Positions 25,830 to 33,829 of a stretch of DNA of 64,000 nt are shown here, one piece after another. The stretch spans positions 27,485 to 91,484 of the forward strand of contig DCLA01000030.1 of NCBI GenBank assembly GCA_002320815.1, in the 5' to 3' direction. This DNA comes from Myxococcales bacterium UBA1660. Lineage in GTDB: Bacteria > Myxococcota_A > Polyangia > Polyangiales > Houyiibacteriaceae. The translations under genes and the position numbers were made by a program. The notes under the pieces were generated by a model. It searched no databases. It worked only from the letters and a program-made list of their open reading frames with translations, and was not told where the DNA came from. Positions within the stretch are counted from its first letter, which is position 1; each line of letters opens with the position of its first letter.

Positions 25830-26069
25830 TCACTCGGGGAGCGGGCCCTCCTCGACGCCGTCGTCCATGCCGTCGTCCATGGTGTCGTCCATGCCGTCAT
25901 CCATGGTGGTGTCGTCGACCATGGTGTCGTCCGTGGTGGTGTCCATCATCGGGTCTTCGTCACCCTCGGTGGTCTCGACCTCGGCCTCTTCCACCTCGGC
26001 GTCGCCGCCGCAGGCGCCCAGGCTGAGAGCGAACATGGCGGCGAGAAAACGGTCCTTGCGAAGCATCAT
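25830..26069 (-). CDS. Small lipoprotein with Asp/Met/Thr repeats
   Basis: A 79-residue precursor. Lipobox LSLGAC, so the lipid should sit on the Cys at about residue 20. The mature protein is very acidic and dominated by repeats such as TTMDDGMDDTMDDGMDDG, encoded by imperfect tandem repeats of about 12-15 nt (GTCGTCCATG units) at 25855-25945. The start ATG 26069 has GGGAGA eight bases upstream, and a second ATG follows directly. It lies 7 nt before the L,D-transpeptidase gene and 31 nt after the MurE-like gene. Repeated Asp-Met runs could bind metal ions, and the repeat number may vary between strains; both are inference. Confidence 0.75.
   Translation of the reverse strand: MMLRKDRFLAAMFALSLGACGGDAEVEEAEVETTEGDEDPMMDTTTDDTMVDDTTMDDGMDDTMDDGMDDGVEEGPLPE
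25855..25950. repeat. Imperfect tandem repeat (about 12-15 nt units) in lipoprotein gene
   Basis: Units of the form GCCGTCGTCCATG / GTGTCGTCCATG recur about six times, coding for MDDG/MDDT runs in the small lipoprotein. Tandem array is in frame, so unit loss or gain would keep the gene open. Confidence 0.7.
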
Positions 26070-26100
26070 TTCGAATATCTCCCTTTCGTGTGAGCCAGGC

Positions 26101-27258
26101 TCACGACACCCGTCGCGCATGGGCGCGGCGGGCTACTGCTCGGTCATCGAAGGGGCGCGCTGACGCTCCCTCGATCTGGTGGGTCTCGTGACCCTTTCCG
26201 GCGACGAGTACCACGTCTGACGGCCTCGCGCCGCCGATCGTTGCGGCGATGGCCTCGTCCCGATCGGGGGTCTCCGTCCAGGTCGGCCCATCGACCCGGC
26301 CGGCGCGCACATCGGCGGCGATGGCCGCGGGATCCTCTTTGCGGGGGTTGTCGGTGGTCAGGACGACATGATCGGCACCTTCGCAGCACACACGTGCCAT
26401 TTCGGGCCGCTTTCCGCGATCTCGGTCTCCGCCGCAGCCGAAGACGACCCAGACCGAGCCCTCGCCCGCCAAGGCCCGCGCGGTCCTCAGGGACACGCGC
26501 AGCGCGTCGGGCGTATGGGCGAAATCCACCGCCACGATGGGGTCCTGGCCCACGATCTCGAAGCGACCGGGCACCCCCTCGAACGCCGCGAGCCCCGCGA
26601 GGATCGCCTCGGCGCCGAACCCGGCCGCCCGAGCCAACGCCGCCGCAGCGAGCGCGTCTTCGGCGAAGGCCGCGCCGTGCATGCGGAGCAGCACGGTGCC
26701 CGTGAGCCATCCCTCGAGGCGGATCCGGGTCCCGGTCGCGTCGACCTCTTCCACCGTTCCCCGGAGCTCCGCCTCTTCGTCACCGAGCGTGAAGCGGACG
26801 GGCCGCACGCCTTCCGGCAGGACATTGGCCAGGAGCTCGGTCGCTTCACTGGCCGCCGGGAGCACCGCCGTCGCCCCGGGCTTCAGCGCGAGGAAGAGCT
26901 GGGCCTTGGCGGCGAGGTAGGCCTCGAGGCTGCCGTGGCGATCCAGGTGATCCCGCGAGAAGCTGGTCAGCGCGGCGTGGTCGGGCGGCCACCGACGGGC
27001 GAAGCCGCCGGCGAGCGAACGGGAGGTGACCTCCAGACAGAGGAGGTCGGCGCCGTCGTCCGCCGCGCCGTCCACGAAGGCCCGGAAGGCCTCCATCGTC
27101 GGCGCGATCTCGCCGCGCTCCTCGTCGCCCACGCGGACGCCCACGGTGGTCACCACCGCCGGCACCCGGCCCGCCGACCGCGCGATGGCGCCGAGCATCC
27201 GGGTGGTGGTGGTCTTGCCGTTGGTCCCGGTGACCGCGAGCGTGGGCAGCCGGCTCAT
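26101..27258 (-). CDS. MurE-like Mur ligase lacking the N-terminal domain
   Basis: A 385-residue protein with the central and C-terminal domains of MurE, the UDP-MurNAc-tripeptide ligase. The P-loop TGTNGKTTTT is already at residues 10-19, whereas in MurE about 100 residues (the UDP-MurNAc-binding domain) come first; that domain is absent. Present are the carbamylated-Lys site AYLAAKAQLF, the Asp-Arg-Asp-His block SFSRDHLDRHGS, the DNPRKEDP motif that recognises meso-diaminopimelate in MurE, and GKGHE near the end. So ATP chemistry and DAP binding look intact but the nucleotide-sugar binding domain is gone. ATG 27258 overlaps the ruvC stop by 4 nt, placing it in the yebC-ruvC operon. It might act on a smaller substrate; alternatively it is related to other Mur-like ligases (MurT, cyanophycin types). 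Confidence 0.8.
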   Translation of the reverse strand: MSRLPTLAVTGTNGKTTTTRMLGAIARSAGRVPAVVTTVGVRVGDEERGEIAPTMEAFRAFVDGAADDGADLLCLEVTSRSLAGGFARRWPPDHAALTSFSRDHLDRHGSLEAYLAAKAQLFLALKPGATAVLPAASEATELLANVLPEGVRPVRFTLGDEEAELRGTVEEVDATGTRIRLEGWLTGTVLLRMHGAAFAEDALAAAALARAAGFGAEAILAGLAAFEGVPGRFEIVGQDPIVAVDFAHTPDALRVSLRTARALAGEGSVWVVFGCGGDRDRGKRPEMARVCCEGADHVVLTTDNPRKEDPAAIAADVRAGRVDGPTWTETPDRDEAIAATIGGARPSDVVLVAGKGHETHQIEGASARPFDDRAVARRAHARRVS

Positions 27259-27836
27259 CCGGCCTTGCCGCCGCCGGCCTTCGCCGCCGCCGCCGCCGCC
27301 GCCTTCGCCGCCGCGGCTCGGGCGGCGATCCCGCGCGGCGCCCCCTTCTTCGCGCGCACCCCGGACTGAGGCGCGGCCACGCCCTGACAGTGGGTGATCG
27401 CGATGGCCAGGGCGTCGGTGGCGTCGAGGCCCGGGAGCTCGTCGAGACCCAGGATCACCGCGACCATCCGGGCGACCTGCACCTTGTCGGCGCCGCCGCG
27501 ACCGGCGACGGTGCGCTTCACCAGGGCCGGCGGATACTCGTGCACCGCGAGCTCGGCTCCCGCGGCCGCCAACATCGCGGCGCCGCGCGCGTGGCCCAGC
27601 TTCATCGCCGCGTTGGCGTGCTTGGCCATGAAGATGTCCTCGAGCGCGAACTGGTCCGGCGACCACTCGCCGATGACGGTCACCAGCGAGTCGTGGATGA
27701 TCTTGAGCCGCGCCGGCAAGGGCCGCTTGCCGGTGCGGATCACCCCGCTCGCCAAGGGAACGATGCGCCGACGGCGCCGTTCCACGACGCCCCAGCCGGT
27801 CCGCTGGGTGCCGGGGTCGACGCCGAGGACGCGCAC
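27255..27836 (-). CDS. ruvC: Holliday junction resolvase RuvC
   Basis: A 193-residue endonuclease. It starts VRVLGVDPGTQRTGWGVV with catalytic Asp7, then carries Glu in ALEDIFMAK and a final acidic site DATDALAIAITHC. These are the DDE/His residues of RuvC. The end is extended by about 25 residues of Ala/Lys-rich sequence (AAAAAAAKAGGGKAG), which many GC-rich species add and which probably binds DNA. Start GTG 27836 lies 3 nt after the yebC stop. The MurE-like gene follows with a 4-nt overlap. RuvAB, its partners, are encoded 8.5 kb away on the same strand. Confidence 0.95.
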   Translation of the reverse strand: MRVLGVDPGTQRTGWGVVERRRRRIVPLASGVIRTGKRPLPARLKIIHDSLVTVIGEWSPDQFALEDIFMAKHANAAMKLGHARGAAMLAAAGAELAVHEYPPALVKRTVAGRGGADKVQVARMVAVILGLDELPGLDATDALAIAITHCQGVAAPQSGVRAKKGAPRGIAARAAAAKAAAAAAAKAGGGKAG

Positions 27837-27839
27837 CGC

Positions 27840-28595
27840 TCAGTCCTCGCTCTCGAGCTCGGCCAGGGCGGCCTCGCTCAGCTCGAAGTCGGCGAAGACG
27901 GTCTGGATGTCGTCGTGCTCTTCGAGGGCCTCGAAGAGGTTCACCAGCTTCCGCGCGTCGTCGCCCTCCACCTCTTTCGGGGTGTTGGGGATGTACTCGA
28001 GGCGCGCCTCGGTGACCTTCAGGCCGTCGCCCTCGAGGGCCGTGGACACCGCGTCGAGGTCCTCGCGGGCGGTGGTCACCACCCACTCCTCCTCTTCGCC
28101 CCGCAGGTCCTCGGCGCCCGCACCGGCGGCCTTCTCGAAGAGCTCGAGCTCCTCGCCGGCTTCGAGGGGGAGCTTGATGATCCCCTTCTGCTCGAAGGCC
28201 CATGCGGCGGATCCGGTGGCGCCGAGCTGGCCGGAGCCCTTCTCGAAGAGCTTGCGCACCTCGGCCGCGGTCCGGTTCCGGTTGTCGGTCATGACCTCCA
28301 TGATGAAGAGGGTGCCGCCGGGTCCGACGCCTTCGTAGATCAGGTCCTCGTAGTGGACCCCCTCCAGCTCACCGGTGCCCTTCTTGATGGCGCGGGTCTG
28401 GGTGTCGTTGGGCATGTTGGCCGCGCGCGCCGCGTCGAGGGCGCGCCGGAGCCGCGGGTTCCCATCCGGATCGCCACCGCCCAGCCGAGCCGCGATGGTG
28501 ATCTCCTTGATGACCTTGGTGAAGATGCGCCCACGCTTCTTGTCCTGGGCGCCCTTGCGATGCTTGATCGTCGACCATTTGTTGTGGCCGCTCAT
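27840..28595 (-). CDS. yebC: YebC/PmpR family transcriptional/translational regulator
   Basis: A 251-residue protein with the typical start MSGHNKWSTIKHRKGAQDKKRG, FTKVIKEITIAAR and the downstream NPRLRRALDAARAANMPNDT block. The YebC/TACO1 family is cytoplasmic; members have been described as DNA-binding regulators and, more recently, as factors that help ribosomes pass proline stretches. It is conserved next to ruvC, as here. Length is normal (about 245). It is the first gene of the minus-strand operon. Confidence 0.96.
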   Translation of the reverse strand: MSGHNKWSTIKHRKGAQDKKRGRIFTKVIKEITIAARLGGGDPDGNPRLRRALDAARAANMPNDTQTRAIKKGTGELEGVHYEDLIYEGVGPGGTLFIMEVMTDNRNRTAAEVRKLFEKGSGQLGATGSAAWAFEQKGIIKLPLEAGEELELFEKAAGAGAEDLRGEEEEWVVTTAREDLDAVSTALEGDGLKVTEARLEYIPNTPKEVEGDDARKLVNLFEALEEHDDIQTVFADFELSEAALAELESED

Positions 28596-28724
28596 GGCGT
28601 CGTGCCTTTCTCCATCCCGGGCCTCGTCTCCTGTCGAGGCCGGGTGAAAACCTATTCAGGTCCCTAGCACCGGGTCAAGGAAAGGCGAGCCGCACGGAGG
28701 CGGCAGCGCTCGCCGGATGGGGCT

Positions 28725-30710
28725 ATGGTGACGGAACCCGTGGGCCAGCTCCAAGACGTCCGGCTGAAGAACAAACGCGGCGCGTGGGCCGCCTTCGCCC
28801 TCCTGGTCCTGGGCGGTATCGGCGCCGGCACCTGGTCCCTGACCCGGATGCCCCCCGCGCCCAACGGGGTGCTGGTGCACGTGGAGGGGTGCAGCGACGA
28901 GTGCCGCGAGGCCCTCCAGGAGCTGACCGCGCGACTCCTGGGCGAGCACGGCTTCGAGGCCATCCCCGACGTGGAGCGCCGCTTCCCCACCGACCTGGCC
29001 GAGGTCCTGGCCACCGCGCGGAAAGAGGGCGCCGCGCATGCACTCTTCTTGCAGCTCGAGTCCTCCGCCGAGCGCGAAGGGGCCGGCGATCCCGACCACG
29101 TCCTCGCGCTGGTCGAGGTCATCCTGGACGTGGCCACCGCCGAAGGGGACACCGAGCGGGTCTCGCGCCAGGTCTCGGTCGAGGGCGAGGACCTGGCCCA
29201 CGCCATGAAGCTCGCCGGGGACGAGGTCCTCGAGGGATCCGTCGACGCCCTGGCGGCGTTCCTGGTGGAGAGCGAGACCGTCGAGCGCTTCCTCGCCAGC
29301 GACCCCGTCCCCCGCGAGGTCGAGGTGCGCGAGCGGCTCGAGCGGGTCCGCGGGGGCGTCGACGCCCTGCGGGCCTCGCAGCGAGACTTCGCCGACAAGT
29401 GCGCGGCGGCCCGCACCCGGACCGAGGCCAGCGACGGGCTCGAGCTCGAGTGTTCCCTGCGCACCGGCGGGGAGCTGCCCCTCTGCCCCAACGAGACCCT
29501 GGTGGACATGGTCGACACCGGCGTGGTGGTCCACGCCGGTACGCGCCTCCCGCGCTTCCGACTCGGTCGCCGGGCCGGGGTCGAGGTGGGCCCGGAGACC
29601 TTCGACCGGCTCCTCCACTGGGACCCGGACGCGCGGGCCTACTACATGGCCCATGCCCCCCGGATGCGGCCCAACGCGGCCGCCCTCGGCGCCCACGGCT
29701 CGGTGCACGTGGAGCTGGTCCACGAGCCCTCCGGTGGCGAGACCGGGTCCGCCCTGGTCCTGGCCGACGGCGCGCCCGGCCGCGGGCCCCGGGTGATCCT
29801 CCGCGAACCGGCGCCGGTGCGCATCGGCCTGCCGCGCCTCGCTCCGAACGGCGCCAGCCTGGTCTTCACCCGCCAGGCCCACGAGAGCGCGGCGCCCGAG
29901 CTGATGTGGATGCCCACCACCGTCGGCGCGAGCCCGCGCGAGGTGACGCCCTTCGGCGTCTTCGGGCGCTTCGTCGATCGCCCGGACGCGGCTCCGCTGC
30001 TGGTGGTCACGGTGCCCGGGGTCGAGGGCGCCACCGAAGCGCCCGAGAGCGACACCCCGCCGAGCGAAGAGGAGCAGCTCTTCGACGACCTGCTCTCGCT
30101 GGACGCCGAGGAGCGCGCCAACCTGGACCTTCCCCGCCTGGCGCACCTGGCGGTCCTGGAGGTCGGCGCCGCCGAGCCCACCCTGGTCCAGCGGATCGGC
30201 GGCACCGACGAGCCGGTCTTCGGCCTCCTCGGCGCCACCGCGGACGCCTTGGTGGTCGCCAGCGCCAATCGCGAGGACGGCTGTACGTTCGGCGTGATCC
30301 CTTGGGCCACCTGGGAGCCGACCTGGATCCCGGTGGGGCCCTGCGTCAGCTCCGGCTCGGTGGCACCGGGTCCGCGCGGCGACGCGGTCTACGGGACCAT
30401 GCGCATCGCCGACGCCGGCGACGAATCCCCGGGCGACGCCGAGGTCGTGCGGGTCGATCTGAGCGACGGACGGATCACCCAGCTCACCCACGACGGCGTG
30501 GAGGACACGGCAGTCCTCGCGCGGGCCCAGGAGGACGGTCGAGTGCGGCTCGCGGTCCAACGGCGGCCGCGGCCGGACTACGCGCGCTTCGCCCCCCAGC
30601 TCGTGTGCGACGCCTGGGCGCCGACGGAGCCAGGGGAACCCTTCACTCCACGTCCACCACCCGCCACTCCCCCGCCTCCCGGACCAGACGGATCACCCGA
30701 CCCCCCGTGA
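28725..30710 (+). CDS. Membrane-anchored protein with propeller-like region
   Basis: A 661-residue protein with one transmembrane helix at about 20-41 and a large extracytoplasmic part. Residues 45-210 are alpha/beta with acidic helices; residues 330-620 contain spaced strands with motifs such as RLAPNGASLVFTRQAHE and ITQLTHDGVED, which look like TolB/WD40-like (PD40) propeller blades. The C-terminus is a run of Pro and Gly (PPPATPPPPGPDGS). I do not recognise a family with certainty. The gene stands 129 nt from yebC in a divergent gap. Its last 68 nt overlap the convergent lipoprotein gene at 30643-31248, an unusually long 3' overlap. Confidence 0.8.
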   Translation: MVTEPVGQLQDVRLKNKRGAWAAFALLVLGGIGAGTWSLTRMPPAPNGVLVHVEGCSDECREALQELTARLLGEHGFEAIPDVERRFPTDLAEVLATARKEGAAHALFLQLESSAEREGAGDPDHVLALVEVILDVATAEGDTERVSRQVSVEGEDLAHAMKLAGDEVLEGSVDALAAFLVESETVERFLASDPVPREVEVRERLERVRGGVDALRASQRDFADKCAAARTRTEASDGLELECSLRTGGELPLCPNETLVDMVDTGVVVHAGTRLPRFRLGRRAGVEVGPETFDRLLHWDPDARAYYMAHAPRMRPNAAALGAHGSVHVELVHEPSGGETGSALVLADGAPGRGPRVILREPAPVRIGLPRLAPNGASLVFTRQAHESAAPELMWMPTTVGASPREVTPFGVFGRFVDRPDAAPLLVVTVPGVEGATEAPESDTPPSEEEQLFDDLLSLDAEERANLDLPRLAHLAVLEVGAAEPTLVQRIGGTDEPVFGLLGATADALVVASANREDGCTFGVIPWATWEPTWIPVGPCVSSGSVAPGPRGDAVYGTMRIADAGDESPGDAEVVRVDLSDGRITQLTHDGVEDTAVLARAQEDGRVRLAVQRRPRPDYARFAPQLVCDAWAPTEPGEPFTPRPPPATPPPPGPDGSPDPP

Positions 30711-31248
30711 GGCGGACCCGGGCCTCGTTGCCCTGGATCTCCACCTCGAGGTCGAGGGAGTCGGCGGTCTCCTCCAGGAAGCGGCGGCGCTCGTCCTCGA
30801 GGGCGGCACGGGCTTCCCGGCCGAGGACCCGGTCGAGGCCCCGGAGGCTTCGGCGGCGCACGGCGTGGCGGAGGGCCAGGACCGCGTCCAACGGAGTCTG
30901 CAGCGCGGGGGCGTCCAGGACCCCGCCGAGCAGCGCCCAGCGACCGTGCTCGAGGGTCAGGATGGCCTTCTCGCCATCGCGCAGCGGGACCTCCGCTCGG
31001 CTGACGACCTCGTCGGCCTTCACCCGATCCTCGACCTCCTGGGCGCGCTCGGCGAGCTCGTCGCGGTTCGACTCGAGGGTGGCGGCGAACTCCTCGAAGG
31101 GCACCGCCTCCTGGGTCGCGGGGTCCAAGAGGGCGTAGAGGCGGCGCGCGTCTCCGGCCCGGAGGGCCTCCGTATAGGCTTCGAGGGTCGCCTCGGGCCC
31201 GGCCACCGGTGCGGGGGCACCAGCACAGCCGACGAGGAGCGCGATCAT
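30643..31248 (-). CDS. Lipoprotein, NTF2/DUF4878-like
   Basis: A 201-residue exported protein. Lipobox LLVGC after a short signal peptide from ATG 31248 (lipid on Cys8). I reject upstream in-frame starts to 31281 because they would place charged residues before the signal peptide. The mature N-terminus ATLEAYTEALRAGDARRLYALLDPATQE is the first helix of an NTF2-like or DUF4878-type fold, and the C-terminal half ends in a strand GRVIRLVREAGEWRVVDVE, typical of such lipoproteins. Function unknown. The 3' 68 nt overlap the facing gene. An 18-nt inverted repeat lies 55-72 nt upstream of the start. Confidence 0.78.
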   Translation of the reverse strand: MIALLVGCAGAPAPVAGPEATLEAYTEALRAGDARRLYALLDPATQEAVPFEEFAATLESNRDELAERAQEVEDRVKADEVVSRAEVPLRDGEKAILTLEHGRWALLGGVLDAPALQTPLDAVLALRHAVRRRSLRGLDRVLGREARAALEDERRRFLEETADSLDLEVEIQGNEARVRLTGGRVIRLVREAGEWRVVDVE

Positions 31249-31302
31249 GGCGCCGTGGGTGCGCACGGCCTCTCTATACACCGCGGAGCGCGCGACGTCG
31301 CT

Positions 31303-31320
31303 CGTGAACTCGGGTTCACG
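31303..31320. promoter_or_regulatory. Candidate operator: inverted repeat CGTGAAC-TCGG-GTTCACG
   Basis: A perfect 7-bp inverted repeat with a 4-nt spacer in the divergent gap between two lipoprotein genes (starts at 31248 and 31509). On the minus strand, a TATAGA-like -10 candidate lies about 30 nt downstream of it (31269-31275), so the repeat would sit near -35 to -50. The pattern suits a dimeric repressor. No regulator is seen next to it. Confidence 0.35.
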
Positions 31321-31508
31321 CGCCGTGAAAAGGCGGCGCGTCGTGACGCACTCCCGCGAGCCCGGTCTTCGGTCGAGCCCGGCGACCTCGCGGACTTTTC
31401 CAGGGGATCACGGATGATTTCGACGAGAAGTGGCCCGCGACGGAGCTGGCACGGATCATGGATGTAATCCCCGTCGAGCGTCCACGTCGGACCCGCGAGA
31501 CCACCACC

Positions 31509-32486
31509 ATGCGCACCTCTCACTCCTTCCTCTTCGCCCTGGCCCTGGGCGCCCTCTTCGCCACCGGCTGCAAGAACGAGTCGTACTACTGCGACGAAGA
31601 CGGCTGCTACTACTGCGATGGCCTCGGCTGCCGCGACGTGGACCCGCCCGAACGACCCAGCTGCCGCGGGGACTTCGACTGCTCGACGGGAGAGATCTGC
31701 ACGACCGATGGCTGCGTGGCCAGCGGCTGCGAGGGTGACTCGGACTGTCCCGACGGCACCGTCTGCCGCGAGGACGGGCTCTGCCTCGGGCCGACGGAGC
31801 CGGTGCCCACCCCGACCCCGGGCACCTGCACCCGGAACTCGGAGTGCGTCGACGACCTGGTGTGCATCGATGGCGTCTGCACCGAGGAGCCCGACCCCTG
31901 CGGCAACGGGAGCTGCACCTGTGACGAGACCGGCGTCTGCGACTCGGGCTTCTTCTGCATCGAGGGGGAGTGCCGGGCCGAAGAGGACGTCTGCCGCTTC
32001 AACAGCGAGTGCGGCGACGGCCGCACCTGCCTCGACGGTCAGTGCGTGACCGGCTGCGGCGCGACCAGCGATTGTCCGGCGGGCGCGACCTGCGAGGCCG
32101 GATTCTGCGTCGAGGAGCCCCCGATGACCGGCGAGTGCACCGCGAACGCCGACTGCGGCACCGGGCGCGTGTGCATCGACTCGGCCTGCTTCGACGAGTG
32201 CTCGACCGACAGCCAGTGCGGTGCGGGGCGCTACTGCGACGCCGGTCGCTGCCGCCTGGACACCCTGCCGGACCGCTGCACCAGCGATACGCAGTGCCGC
32301 TTCGCCTGCATCGACGGCGTCTGCCGCACCCCCTGCGACAACGAGGACGAGTGCGCGCGCGTCGACGTCCAGTTCACCTTCTGCCTCGAGGGCTACTGCG
32401 CCACCACCAACGAGGCGACCAGCGATTGCGCCACCTCTGCAGATTGTTCGGCAGGGAGGGAATGCATCGACGGCATCTGCCGTTGA
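31509..32486 (+). CDS. Cysteine-rich lipoprotein (about eight CxxxSDC-type repeats)
   Basis: A 325-residue exported protein from ATG 31509. Signal peptide with FATGC lipobox (Cys about 21). The mature part carries repeated units of the form C-x(4-6)-[DS]C-x(2-4)-G-x(2)-C-x(2-4)-G-x-C, such as CTRNSECVDDLVCIDGVCTEE and CTANADCGTGRVCIDSACFDE, about eight copies. All Cys are in even spacing and probably form disulphides. Such repeats are common in myxobacterial surface lipoproteins. The function is unknown; adhesion or scaffolding is plausible. A strong hairpin terminator follows (32571-32600). Confidence 0.85.
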   Translation: MRTSHSFLFALALGALFATGCKNESYYCDEDGCYYCDGLGCRDVDPPERPSCRGDFDCSTGEICTTDGCVASGCEGDSDCPDGTVCREDGLCLGPTEPVPTPTPGTCTRNSECVDDLVCIDGVCTEEPDPCGNGSCTCDETGVCDSGFFCIEGECRAEEDVCRFNSECGDGRTCLDGQCVTGCGATSDCPAGATCEAGFCVEEPPMTGECTANADCGTGRVCIDSACFDECSTDSQCGAGRYCDAGRCRLDTLPDRCTSDTQCRFACIDGVCRTPCDNEDECARVDVQFTFCLEGYCATTNEATSDCATSADCSAGRECIDGICR

Positions 32487-32570
32487 CCCACTGAAGGCGG
32501 CGCGGGGCACCACCACCCACCACATCCTCGCGCCGCCGGTCTTCATCACGACCGTTTCTCCACCCACTCG

Positions 32571-32600
32571 AACGGCCCGGCAGACCCCTGCCGGGCCGTT
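32571..32600 (+). terminator. Rho-independent terminator after Cys-rich lipoprotein gene
   Basis: Perfect 13-bp stem AACGGCCCGGCAG / CTGCCGGGCCGTT with a 4-nt loop (ACCC), followed on the plus strand by CATTATT, a weak T-tract. It lies 85 nt after the plus-strand stop and 48 nt beyond the 3' end of the facing methyltransferase gene, so it may also stop the minus-strand transcript, though no T-run follows in that direction. Confidence 0.85.
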
Positions 32601-32648
32601 CATTATTCTCCGCGGCGTTCCCGCCGGGGTCTCGCCCGGGGACCGGGC

Positions 32649-33692
32649 TCAGCCGACCTCGAGGGCGTCCCAGTCGACGCGCTCGGGCTCCGCGCTGACC
32701 ACGAAGATGCGCTCCTTGTTGGTCACGTGGGAGACCCGACCGACCTTGCGGCCGCGGGGGTCGTGGATGCCGATCTTGGCGCCGACGTAGCGCTTGTAGT
32801 CGTGCTCGAAGACCCGGACCTCGCCCCGGGTGGCCAGGATCGACTCCATCGTCGCGCGGTCGAGGTAGCCCTCGTCGCTGAAGCTCACCACCAGGGTCGG
32901 GGCGCGGACGGCGGCCACCAGGCGGCGCATCGCGTCGGCGATGCGCGGCTTGGAGTTGAAGACGCTCTTCCGTTCCCGGCAGTCGATGCGCTTGCGGGCG
33001 ACCCCGTAGGTCTCGGGCTGGTCCCAGCGGATCAGGGTCTCCCACACGTGGTAGTTCCCCAGGTACTTGTGCTGGTTGTAGGGGGGATCGAGGTAGGCCA
33101 CGTCGGCCTCCACCCCGGCCGCCTCGAACGCGTCACGCTGGAGCGCCCGCCCCTTGCCGGCTGCGGGCTGGTCGAGCAGGTCCGGGAGACGGAGCTCGAG
33201 GTCGTTGTGGGCCCGGCGCGCCCACTGCTTCAGGTAGGCCATCTGGACCCCGGTGGTGGAGTCGACCCGGTCGGCGGCCTCCATGAGCGAGGTCAGCGCG
33301 ATGGCCTCCAGCTCCGGGTCCAGGGTGCGAGCCGCCAGGGCGTTCCGGATGGCCTCGATGCGGCCGCCGTTGGCCGGGTGGAAGTAGCGGCTCTCTTCGC
33401 AGTAGGTCCGGGTGAACCAACCCGGCGCCGGGGGGACCTGGGCCAGCTCGGCCAGGAGGGCCTCCGCCTCCGGGGCCCGGGCCCGGTCGGCCTCGACGTA
33501 GCAGCGAGCCAGGGTGGCGGCGTAGGCGTTGTGGTCGTTGGCGATCACCTGGTAGCCAGCGCCCTTCAACGCGTGGCCGACCCGGGAGGTCCCGCTGAAG
33601 AGGTCCAGCACCACCCGGGCGTCCCGGACCGCGCCCACCACGGCGGTGATGGCCGGCAGCAGGAGGCGCTTCGAGCCCAGGTACTTGATCAC
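32649..33692 (-). CDS. DNA adenine N6-methyltransferase (D12 class, Dam/DpnIIA type)
   Basis: A 347-residue protein starting at GTG 33692, which places VIKYLGSKRLLLPAI (the D12-class N-terminal signature) at residue 1; upstream codons are Arg/Pro-rich and not conserved. The AdoMet-binding motif LDLFSGTSRVGHAL is at about 28-41, the second conserved block IANDHNAYAATLARCYVE follows, and the catalytic DPPYNQHKY is near residue 194. The C-terminal third holds FSDEGYLDRATMES. It methylates adenine N6 in a short target sequence. No restriction enzyme gene lies beside it, so it is a solitary methyltransferase with a probable regulatory or mismatch-repair role, unless its partner is elsewhere. Confidence 0.87.
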   Translation of the reverse strand: MIKYLGSKRLLLPAITAVVGAVRDARVVLDLFSGTSRVGHALKGAGYQVIANDHNAYAATLARCYVEADRARAPEAEALLAELAQVPPAPGWFTRTYCEESRYFHPANGGRIEAIRNALAARTLDPELEAIALTSLMEAADRVDSTTGVQMAYLKQWARRAHNDLELRLPDLLDQPAAGKGRALQRDAFEAAGVEADVAYLDPPYNQHKYLGNYHVWETLIRWDQPETYGVARKRIDCRERKSVFNSKPRIADAMRRLVAAVRAPTLVVSFSDEGYLDRATMESILATRGEVRVFEHDYKRYVGAKIGIHDPRGRKVGRVSHVTNKERIFVVSAEPERVDWDALEVG

Positions 33693-33829
33693 CGACGCGG
33701 CCCCATCGCGAGCGAGGCTAGCAGGGCCCGCCCCATCCGCGATCCGGGCCCTCTTCCGCCACCGGGGAGCGGGCCTCATCTGCGGCGCGCCGCTTGTGGA
33801 GAACGCGCCACACTGCTACGCGCTGGACG

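Noticed and set aside
25855..25950. CRISPR array
   Set aside because: The repeats are short, imperfect, contiguous and in frame within a lipoprotein gene, without spacers.
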